Below, in pieces: positions 45,373-51,992 of a DNA stretch of 55,193 bases (its first letter is position 1; each line of letters starts with the position of its first letter). The notes under the pieces are model-generated. The model was not told the origin of the DNA and searched no databases. It saw nothing but the letters and a program-made list of their open reading frames with translations. The translations under genes were made by a program, and so were the position numbers. This stretch comes from an uncultured Prevotella sp. (GTDB lineage Bacteria; Bacteroidota; Bacteroidia; Bacteroidales; Bacteroidaceae). The DNA is taken from the NCBI GenBank assembly GCA_900318395.1, contig ONKL01000019.1:1-55193 (forward strand). Reading direction: 5' to 3'.

Positions 45373-45661
45373 ATGGCAGAGAATGTAACACCAGTAGTTC
45401 TGAAGGTAAAGGATTTCGCAGAGCGCGAGGTCATGTTGGTAGACTACAAGTTCAATCAGGCAACTGATACAGAAGGTCAGGTAGCAGGTATCGTACGTGG
45501 CGGACAGATCACCATCCATGAAGACCATCAAGGGTACAGGCTGCTACTGCATACATTTCAAGGAGTATTGGGCAGACGGCGAGGAGCACTACGAGGAAAT
45601 AACCCTCAGCTGCCAGAAGCTCGAGAACGGCCCAGTAGGCTACGAGAATCCTTGGAAGTAA
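45373..45661 (+). pseudogene. tssD: T6SS tube protein TssD (Hcp-like), internally deleted
   Basis: The start (MAENVTPVVLKVKDFAEREV, then NQATDTEGQVAGIVRGGQIT) is the N-terminus of the Bacteroidota TssD family. After about 52 codons homology jumps to another frame, where KTIKGTGCYCIHFKEYWADG and EEITLSCQKLENGP lead to the normal C-terminal NPWK and a TAA at 45659-45661. About 35-40 codons of the middle are missing and the frame is shifted at about 45522-45526. Intact members are ~130 residues. No other T6SS gene is in the window. A promoter and terminator still bracket it. Confidence 0.8.
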
Positions 45662-45674
45662 CCCCCTCCCCCCC

Positions 45675-45715
45675 AAAAAAAAGCACCTCTGGTATGATAC
45701 TAGAGGTGCTTTTGG
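45675..45715. terminator. Bidirectional terminator
   Basis: GCACCTCT (45683-45690) pairs with AGAGGTGC (45702-45709). An A8 run lies on the left and TTTT on the right, so it serves the tssD remnant and the convergent gene at 45736. An unusual C-rich run (45662-45674) precedes it. Confidence 0.85.
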
Positions 45716-45735
45716 GTCATGTAATAAGTAAAATC

Positions 45736-46161
45736 TTATCTGAGATTGAAGAATGGGAAGAAGTACATTACTGCCACGCGGCGTACATCAGTCATCTGCT
45801 CAGCCCTGCCGATGATTGAGCCGTTCTTGCGGATGTCGCCGTTCTTCTCAACGCGGCCCACGATGGATCCGCTGATACGAACATCGTTATTCTGCTCTAC
45901 TCTGCCGATGATTGAGCCGTTCTTACGGATATCGCCGTTCTTCTCAATCCTTCCTACGATAGAACCTCCCACACGGATGTCACCATTGGCCTCGAAACGG
46001 CCTACGATAGAACCTCCGATACGCACATCACCGTTGGACTCGATCTTTCCAACGATGCTACCACCCAGGCGCAGATTGTCGCCCAGCGCATTGGTATGCA
46101 CTGTGAGCAACAGGACTACAGCCATTACCAGTCTTAAAAAGCTTGATTTCTTCATTGTCAT
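45736..46161 (-). CDS. Secreted protein made of 15-residue beta repeats
   Basis: 141 residues. A signal peptide (KKSSFLRLVMAVVLLLTVHT, then NALG) is followed by six repeats of 15 residues of the form (G/N)GSI(V/I)G(R/K)xExNGD(I/V)R, from about 30 to 120, and a short hydrophobic end MYFFPFFNLR. The regular glycine, isoleucine and charged positions suggest a beta-solenoid or beta-roll. ATGs at 46161 and 46155 are both possible. It starts 6 bp after the end of the gene at 46168 and is probably co-transcribed with it. Function unknown; it may be a structural or adhesin-like surface protein. Confidence 0.72.
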   Translation of the reverse strand: MTMKKSSFLRLVMAVVLLLTVHTNALGDNLRLGGSIVGKIESNGDVRIGGSIVGRFEANGDIRVGGSIVGRIEKNGDIRKNGSIIGRVEQNNDVRISGSIVGRVEKNGDIRKNGSIIGRAEQMTDVRRVAVMYFFPFFNLR

Positions 46162-46167
46162 TAAAGT

Positions 46168-47061
46168 TTATTTGGTTATTTTGAAAGCAACATGCTTGTC
46201 GTAAAGAGTGGCATAAAGAGTCTTGTCTTCACCTATAGCAAACCAAGAGGCTGCTGAGGGTATCCAGTATTCACGGGTCTTGACACCTGTGTAACGGTTC
46301 AGCACATAGATATAATCGGGAATCCCTGAGCCACCTAATCCACAGATGATGGAATTATCGACAATCAGGAAGTTGGAGGAATTCACCGTGCGCGGCTTAC
46401 TCATCCAGAGCGTCTTGTCTGTATTGATATCGACGGCCACAAGATAGTCGCCTTGAGAATCCTTGTCTGGGGCAGTAGAAATGCACTCCGAGAAATAGAG
46501 CACACCATCCTTTACGACTGCCCACTCTATGCTTTGGAAAAGACTGTCCTTGGGCGTGATGGTCAGATTTCGTGTGTTATACACTTTCTTCACTTCTTTC
46601 GAAGGATCGAGGAGCATGATCAGATGCGGGTCTCTGCCACGACAGGAAATATCCTGCTCAGTCTTACCCCAAGGTAAAAGTTCGTCGCTCGGAGTCCTGC
46701 CATAGATAGCCACAGGGAAGTCGCCATCGGTAAACACATCATTCAGTGCCCATTTGCCGTCATAGACGGCAGGTACACCTTCGGGTATCTTAAAATCTGT
46801 GTCATCCCAGCCAAGGGTCGGATGTCCGATGATATTACCCAACTTAAGGGAAGGCAGCGCGAGCGAGGTATAGTTTGCCAAGGGCGTTGAAAACTTGGTG
46901 CGCGCCAATTGCAGTGTCTGGCTCTTTCCTGCAGGAGCCTTCGCGAGTGTCTTGCCATTGAAGTCAAGTGCTTCAATCAGCTTGATCTCTGTCTGAAAAT
47001 CCTGAGCAGCTGTAATCAGTGTCAGGAACAGGAATGGAATAAGGAATAAGGTCTTCTTCAT
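46168..47061 (-). CDS. Secreted protein of unknown function, propeller-like
   Basis: 297 residues with a signal peptide (MKKTLFLIPFLFLTLITA/AQD). The body has repeated beta-rich segments such as IEWAVVKDGVLYFSECIS, LVAVDINTDKTLWMSK, NFLIVDNSIICGLGGSG and YIYVLNRYTGVKTREYWI, and ends AIGEDKTLYATLYDKHVAFK. These look like PQQ/WD-type propeller blades, about four or five of them. No catalytic residues can be named. It is the first gene of a two-gene unit with the repeat protein at 45736 and has its own promoter at 47086-47094. Confidence 0.65.
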   Translation of the reverse strand: MKKTLFLIPFLFLTLITAAQDFQTEIKLIEALDFNGKTLAKAPAGKSQTLQLARTKFSTPLANYTSLALPSLKLGNIIGHPTLGWDDTDFKIPEGVPAVYDGKWALNDVFTDGDFPVAIYGRTPSDELLPWGKTEQDISCRGRDPHLIMLLDPSKEVKKVYNTRNLTITPKDSLFQSIEWAVVKDGVLYFSECISTAPDKDSQGDYLVAVDINTDKTLWMSKPRTVNSSNFLIVDNSIICGLGGSGIPDYIYVLNRYTGVKTREYWIPSAASWFAIGEDKTLYATLYDKHVAFKITK

Positions 47062-47085
47062 TTTTTTATCTCATTGTAATCGCTT

Positions 47086-47094
47086 GCAAATTTA
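47086..47094 (-). promoter_or_regulatory. Promoter of the 46168-47061 gene
   Basis: TAAATTTGC on the minus strand, 25 bp before the ATG. Confidence 0.5.
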
Positions 47095-47287
47095 AGCAAT
47101 ATTTCTGAAATAAACAAATGTTTTGGGAATATAATGTATACTACTTTCTGAGATAGGTATCTAAGGAAGACGGCTTCATTTCGTTAAAACAACCTTCTCT
47201 TACTGGGAATTACCAGTAATTCGCAGCCATAATCAGTGAACACTAATTAGAGTCGCTTCGACACACAAAAACAATGTAACTAATATC

Positions 47288-47763
47288 TATCATCTCTCCC
47301 ATAATTTCTTGAAAGCCCTTTATACAAAAGGGAAAGAGCATGGGAGAGATGTTTTGAATCCCTCCCATATCCCTCCCATATCTCTCCCATCATCTCTCCC
47401 TTGTGGCTCATGCAACCCTTAGCGGTGCTATCTCCCCGATGTCTTTCTTCTCCATATACTTCTGGTTCAGCTGCTGAATACGAGCCACCTCATCGTTGTT
47501 GAACAAATTCTGAATGAGGGTTATTGGCCGTTTTTTGCTGCTATACCAAGAAAAACTTGCTGCCTAACTATGCCGCAAATTTTCCCTAGTATGGGAACAA
47601 ATTGGCTCTATCTTGGCGACTCTCCGAACTGTACGAATATTTCAAAAAGATAGGTGTAATTATGTGAGAGATTATGGGAGGGATATGGGAGGGATCTCAG
47701 ACATCCCTCCCGTTCTGGATTCCCTTTCTATAAAGGCATTTCCGAAGAAAATGGGAGGGATGG
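47288..47763. repeat. Inverted composite repeat (about 110-bp arms) around a gene fragment
   Basis: The left arm has a hairpin (CATCTCTCCCAT at 47291-47302, complement at 47340-47351) followed by an 11-bp tandem array (ATCCCTCCCAT twice, ATCTCTCCCAT, 47358-47390). The right arm repeats the same plan in inverse: an 11-bp array (47662-47695) and a hairpin (CATCCCTCCC at 47702-47711 with GGGAGGGATG at 47753-47762). The hairpin stems differ between arms by matched changes that preserve pairing. The loops also align (CCTTTATA and AAAGGGAA words). The rest of the gene-free stretch 47062-48081 is AT-rich apart from the GC-rich patch at 47806-47960. Confidence 0.75.
47408..47563 (-). pseudogene. C-terminal gene fragment inside the composite repeat
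   Basis: A minus-strand frame with no start reads ASFSWYSSKKRPITLIQNLF, then NNDEVARIQQLNQKYMEKKD and IGEIAPLRVA before a TGA at 47410-47408. It is preceded by an in-frame stop. It has the coding texture of a real C-terminus (a charged amphipathic helix), but I do not recognise the family. Its position between the two inverted arms suggests it is what is left of the cargo of an element. Confidence 0.45.
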
Positions 47764-47805
47764 AGACTTTTTCGTGATGAAACATCAGATAATCATCGAA
47801 CAGTA

Positions 47806-47960
47806 ACCTCAAGGCTGACGAGAACGTACCTCGCCACCCACGATCCGTAAGCTCGTCGCCAGTCGTAGCCGACCTGATCGATGATCGTTCTCGCGTCCCT
47901 TTGGTAGCGAGCGGCAAAGCCGAGCGGCCGACCTCGTCGGCTTTCCGATAAGCCCATCTT
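47806..47960. other. GC-rich patch with inverted words
   Basis: A sharply GC-rich stretch in an AT-rich gene-poor region. GACGAGAACG near 47818 recurs inverted near 47887 as CGTTCTCG, and GCCGAC/GTCGGC form a short hairpin near 47930-47943. A short minus-strand frame (47793-47954) covers it but has no recognisable family. It could be a structured RNA or foreign remnant. Confidence 0.35.
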
Positions 47961-48081
47961 ATTTCCCAATACTCGGCACTTATTTCCTAGCAATAGCAAC
48001 TTTTTATGCTATTTTTCAACAAAAAAAACGTATTTAACTTTTATAAACATGACGCAGGTTCTTCTGCACCATAGTGAAACA

Positions 48082-48531
48082 CTATATTAATGCGTTTACG
48101 GTCTCATGTGACTTCTTACGGCTTCTTCTTATCTTTGTTTCTGCCTTTTCTCTTAATTGTAAAGATAAAGGGTGACTTTGTATTGGACTATACATGATAT
48201 AATACTTGTCTTTCCTAAATGAGATCAGCCCAATACCATACTTTTCGAAAAGATTAATGTGATTAAATGCTTTATCAGCAGTTTCTTCTGGAAGCACGAC
48301 ATATGAGTAATCAGAAAAACTCCTATATCGAAAAGCTTGTATCATAGCCCCTCTCCAATTCTTGAGCTTAAGTTCGAAGGAGACGACCTTTATGCCTGTA
48401 TCAAGTTTTGAGAAGCACACGTAATCAGGGATGCCAAAGAGTCCTTGCCATTCCTTAAAATATGTATTGCCTATTGTAGATTTGATATATTTCTCAAAAT
48501 CAACAGACATTAAATCTTCTGATGTGTACAT
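48082..48531 (-). CDS. Putative PD-(D/E)XK nuclease
   Basis: 149 residues. The nuclease core is visible: P35-D36 in FGIPDYVCF, E53-x-K55 in SFELKLKNW, and a following helix with Q65 (AMIQAFRYRSFSDYSYVVLP), the order and spacing of restriction-endonuclease-like folds. The C-terminal ~35 residues are basic (REKAETKIRRSRKKSHE). It would cleave nucleic acid in the cytoplasm. The ATG overlaps the stop of the 392-residue gene by one base, so it is the last gene of a kinase-unknown-nuclease operon. The exact family is not recognised; the catalytic triad is the basis of the call. Confidence 0.7.
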   Translation of the reverse strand: MYTSEDLMSVDFEKYIKSTIGNTYFKEWQGLFGIPDYVCFSKLDTGIKVVSFELKLKNWRGAMIQAFRYRSFSDYSYVVLPEETADKAFNHINLFEKYGIGLISFRKDKYYIMYSPIQSHPLSLQLREKAETKIRRSRKKSHETVNALI

Positions 48532-49709
48532 TATAGTGTTTTTTTATATGCATTTAACACATTATACCAAATTGGAAGATGAGAACCATCACTATCTCCA
48601 TCAAGAAGTACAGAATCTTCAATAATCTTATAGTTTGATACTGCTGTTTTTATCACATCCTTCAGATATTCAATACGTGTGAGCTGATCATTTGGCAGAG
48701 ATTTAATCTGTCTTGTGAACACTTCAAAATAATGTTTGTATATCTCAGACTTTGCAAAATGCCAACTATAAGGTTGACCTCTGAACTCACCCAAGCTAAA
48801 CATAAGAGGCTTATACTGAGTATCATCAAAAAACTTGTCGTAGTCACTTACAAGGGACTTCATGGATTCTATGTAATTATAATCCATCCATTGCAACAAC
48901 TTGGAACTATATAATCTTGCGTTTGGAGCCCTCATTTGTTTACTTTCAGTTGTCTCAAAACGAGAGATCTTGAACATTCTCAAGTTCTCATAGGAACCAA
49001 TAGTTACAGAGTCAGGCATTGCAGCACTAAATAATAAACCCTCAGTATTGCAATAACCTATATGAACTTCGAGTTCGTTTTTTTTGAGAATCTCGATAAA
49101 GAACATTACATTCTTCAAATATTCAAAATCTTTTATCTGTTTTGAATTGTAATTGTTTTCGAAGATTAAATAAAAGCCTGTTATTTCCGAAAAACTTGTC
49201 ATCCAGTTCAGCAATTCGTCACGCTTTGCTTCATCTTCTATCATAATTTGTTTCACAAGAACAGTCAAGAGAAAAGGTTTTGTGATACTTTTCTTTGCCT
49301 TATTGTCCAAAAAAGGGTACACAAAGTTTTCGGATAGATTCTCCAAATACCTAGTTGGCAAAGCATCTACGTAACGAGTTGGTATAACAATATATCTAAA
49401 ATCTGCATTTAACTGATAATCGACACATAGCTCTGCCAATTGGTCATTATTTACATCCAAATCTACAGTAGAAAAATCACTCTTTATGTTGCCTGGAAAG
49501 AATGGATAAGTGACATTAGATGATTTTTCAATGTTCAAAAGATAAAACTGAGGATCCAAGAATGATATCTGACGTAAGTCTGCTGGTAAGGCTAACAACT
49601 TGTCAGACTCCATATTAATTGGAGAGAAAATCAATCCATCACCGATACCCTCTTTTTGGCAATCAATGTTCCATTTATCGCGGAAACCCATTTGATGAAA
49701 TACATTCAT
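48531..49709 (-). CDS. Protein of unknown function in kinase-nuclease operon
   Basis: 392 residues, no signal peptide and no membrane segment. The N-terminus is MNVFHQMGFRDKWNIDCQKE. The middle has alternating strands and helices (FLLTVLVKQIMIEDEAKRDE, ITGFYLIFENNY, NVMFFIEILKKNELEVHIGY, then CNTEGLLFSAAMPDSVTIGS), a rhythm suggestive of a TIM barrel such as tRNA-guanine-transglycosylase relatives, but no diagnostic motif of that family is present. The gene starts 4 bp after the kinase stop and ends at the nuclease start, so the three are translated together. It may be the effector or sensor the other two act with. I do not recognise a family. Confidence 0.7.
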   Translation of the reverse strand: MNVFHQMGFRDKWNIDCQKEGIGDGLIFSPINMESDKLLALPADLRQISFLDPQFYLLNIEKSSNVTYPFFPGNIKSDFSTVDLDVNNDQLAELCVDYQLNADFRYIVIPTRYVDALPTRYLENLSENFVYPFLDNKAKKSITKPFLLTVLVKQIMIEDEAKRDELLNWMTSFSEITGFYLIFENNYNSKQIKDFEYLKNVMFFIEILKKNELEVHIGYCNTEGLLFSAAMPDSVTIGSYENLRMFKISRFETTESKQMRAPNARLYSSKLLQWMDYNYIESMKSLVSDYDKFFDDTQYKPLMFSLGEFRGQPYSWHFAKSEIYKHYFEVFTRQIKSLPNDQLTRIEYLKDVIKTAVSNYKIIEDSVLLDGDSDGSHLPIWYNVLNAYKKTL

Positions 49710-49713
49710 ACGC

Positions 49714-50520
49714 TTAAAGTGAGTTTATTAGGTTTCGAAGTTGTTTGACTGTACGTGGTCTCATATATGGTTGTACACATAACAAGTGCTTTGCCAATGC
49801 TACAACCGATGCATCTTCTGGGATTGTAGAAGTATGAGTAGCATACTTACCTGCCATAAGATTGTCAAATAGCATTCCACTTCCAACAATAGTAGGATCA
49901 AAGGGATGGCATTTCAAGTAAAGCTCCAAAGCAATAATACCCAAAGCATAAAAATCAGTTCGAGGATCAATCATAGATTTTTCATTTCGCAACTGTTCGG
50001 GAGAAGCATATAAGGGCGTACAAGGACCCATATTCTGAAGTGTATTGGTTATTGATTCCATATCAAGAAATCTTGCTATACCAAAATCTATGATACAAGG
50101 AGTTCCATCGGGCCGAATTAATATATTCTCAGGCTTAAGATCTCTGTGTACAACATTCTTTGACCAAACAATTTCCAATCCTGCAATTAACTGAAGCAAT
50201 AAGTCTTTTATACTGTTCCAGTCATTATAGTTTGACATTACATCTCTCAACGTTTCTCCTTCAATACGCTCCTCTATGACAGTCATAGTCATAGTCTTCA
50301 TGTCAAAATTCGACCCATAGTTCTTTGGAAAATATGGCGAGTTTAAGCTACATAGAAAATTAACCTCACGCATAATACGCCGCAATGAGGCAGTGCTATT
50401 GATTTGCGCATCTTTGATAACGACTCTTAACTTAGGATCATTCTTACATACAGCAGAATAAACGACCTTTTGGCCACCTTTTGCTATCTGCGTATCTATA
50501 TCAAACTCGTTTCTCTCCAT
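49714..50520 (-). CDS. Serine/threonine protein kinase (Hanks type)
   Basis: 268 residues, essentially only a kinase domain. A divergent glycine loop (AKGGQKVVYSA), K36 in VVIKDAQ, E52, the catalytic HRDLKPEN (125-132), IDFGIAR (144-150) with the metal-binding aspartate, and TPLYASPEQL as the activation segment are all intact. There is no transmembrane helix or PASTA domain, so it is soluble. It is the first gene of the operon, ahead of an unknown 392-residue protein and a nuclease. Small soluble kinases next to nucleases are common in phage-defence islands, which is the inferred context here. Its leader carries two hairpins (50573-50603). Confidence 0.9.
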   Translation of the reverse strand: MERNEFDIDTQIAKGGQKVVYSAVCKNDPKLRVVIKDAQINSTASLRRIMREVNFLCSLNSPYFPKNYGSNFDMKTMTMTVIEERIEGETLRDVMSNYNDWNSIKDLLLQLIAGLEIVWSKNVVHRDLKPENILIRPDGTPCIIDFGIARFLDMESITNTLQNMGPCTPLYASPEQLRNEKSMIDPRTDFYALGIIALELYLKCHPFDPTIVGSGMLFDNLMAGKYATHTSTIPEDASVVALAKHLLCVQPYMRPRTVKQLRNLINSL

Positions 50521-50572
50521 ATTTTAAAAATTGAAGATTACATAAATTGATGTCAAATAGATAAGGCTTGTT

Positions 50573-50603
50573 GCCATTTTTTAATGGCGAGATTCCAAAT
50601 CTC
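50573..50603 (-). promoter_or_regulatory. Two hairpins in the kinase leader
   Basis: GCCATT (50573-50578) pairs with AATGGC (50583-50588), and GAGATT (50589-50594) with AATCTC (50598-50603). They lie back to back in the roughly 90-nt untranslated leader. Confidence 0.5.
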
Positions 50604-50618
50604 ACTACAAAACACTTT

Positions 50619-50627
50619 GCAAAGATA
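50619..50627 (-). promoter_or_regulatory. Promoter of the kinase-unknown-nuclease operon
   Basis: TATCTTTGC on the minus strand, about 100 bp before the kinase ATG, divergent from the promoter at 50744. Confidence 0.65.
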
Positions 50628-50743
50628 CAACTTTTTTTCGAGAATTTGGCATAAAACCACCGTTTTACGCGTAATTTAAGCAAATTTTATCTAAAAACAC
50701 ATCTATTAGAGAGTATAAATTGCGATATTTGAGGATTTTTATG

Positions 50744-50752
50744 TATCTTTGC
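50744..50752 (+). promoter_or_regulatory. Promoter of the structured RNA
   Basis: TATCTTTGC on the plus strand; transcription would begin near 50759, about 40 nt before the long hairpin. Confidence 0.65.
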
Positions 50753-50758
50753 AACGCA

Positions 50759-50940
50759 TATTGGCGACATGCCATCTTTGCAAGACATATTGCTCACATC
50801 CTGCCAAATTACCACACCGAAAGGATAAAAAGAGCAAACACCAATCATCGTGAAGTCGCGCCTTAGGCGCAGACTTCCCCGTAGATGATTGGAGGCTGTG
50901 GTAAGCCTGGCAGGATTATGGTGGCGGTCTGCGCCATTTC
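50759..50940 (+). ncRNA. Candidate structured RNA with a 119-nt hairpin
   Basis: Five nested perfect stems: 50798-50806 with 50908-50916 (9 bp), 50811-50816 with 50897-50902 (6 bp), 50841-50849 with 50884-50892 (9 bp), 50852-50857 with 50872-50877 (6 bp), and 50858-50862 with 50866-50870 (5 bp, loop TTA). A second small hairpin (TGGCG/CGCCA, near 50922-50936) and TTTCT follow and could end the RNA. There is no reading frame in it. It lies between the kinase operon and the LRR gene at 51010. It is either an independent RNA or the long leader of that gene. Confidence 0.55.
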
Positions 50941-51189
50941 TATGATTGAAAAGTCAATGAATAACAGATGTCGTGTTTTAATTATTTAAATCTTAAGCTA
51001 TACATAAATATGAATAGAAAGAACTTTTTAATCGTGTTTATTCTTCTAATGGTTGGCACGGATGTTAGAGGAGAACAAGTAACAGCTGTAATCAATGGAT
51101 TGCGTTATTTGTTAAATGATGGCAATGCTCAAGTTGCAAGACAAGATAAATCTTTATCTGGTGATATAGTTATTCCAGAAAAGGTATCT

Positions 51190-51288
51190 TTTGGAGGTAA
51201 CGACTATATCGTAAACAGTATTGTTTATCCGTCAAATACGGCAACTTATGGAGGTCATACATCCATATCTGCCGAGGGTGGAGCTTTT
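51190..51288 (+). repeat. 99-bp direct repeat, copy 1
   Basis: Identical base for base to 51894-51992. It encodes FGGNDYIVNSIVYPSNTATY and the following residues to GGAF. It ends in a run of five Ts (51285-51289), where the reading frame is lost. Confidence 0.9.
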
Positions 51289-51893
51289 TCATCGGATGCT
51301 CCGAACTACAGAAGGTGATTCTTCCAGAAACATTGACATCTATTGGCTTTGGATGTTTTGCATACTGCTCATCATTAACAGACATTGTTCTTCCTTCAAA
51401 TGTGAGTAGTGTGTCGGAGTGGGCTCTTGGTGGATGTACAAGCCTTAAGACGATCAACATACCCGAGAATCTCACTACTCTTTCACGGGCGGTCTTCTAC
51501 AACAGCGGATTGGAGGAAATTACTATTCCGGCAACTGTCCGTCAAATGGTAGAAGGGTGTCTATCAACAAGCACCCTGAAAAAAGTTACAATCTATGTTA
51601 GGGACATAACAGGAATTAGTTATACAGAATCATGTTTTGGAAATGTCAACAATACGGATTTGTATGTTCCTGAGGGCTCCAAGTACATTTACCAAGAGTA
51701 TTATCCTTGGAGAGAATTCAAAAGCATTGTGGAGTTTGATGACGGTCATGTTGGCGAACCAATCAACCCATTGGAAATGATGATTACTGTTGATGGGTTA
51801 AGGTACAAGATTACCGATGATGGGTTTGCACAGGTAGGGCAGCAAGATAATTCCACTTTATCTGGGGATATAATTATTCCGGAAAAGATATCC

Positions 51894-51992
51894 TTTGGAG
51901 GTAACGACTATATCGTAAACAGTATTGTTTATCCGTCAAATACGGCAACTTATGGAGGTCATACATCCATATCTGCCGAGGGTGGAGCTTTT
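51894..51992 (+). repeat. 99-bp direct repeat, copy 2
   Basis: Second identical copy, 704 bp downstream of the first. It ends in four Ts, where the frame is lost again. Confidence 0.9.

Noticed and set aside
47793-47999. Short minus-strand frame over the GC-rich patch as a gene
   Set aside because: No promoter, no recognisable family, and arginine-rich content that fits a GC-rich non-coding patch.
50759-50940. Retron msr/msd RNA
   Set aside because: No reverse transcriptase gene is in the window; the structure alone is not enough.
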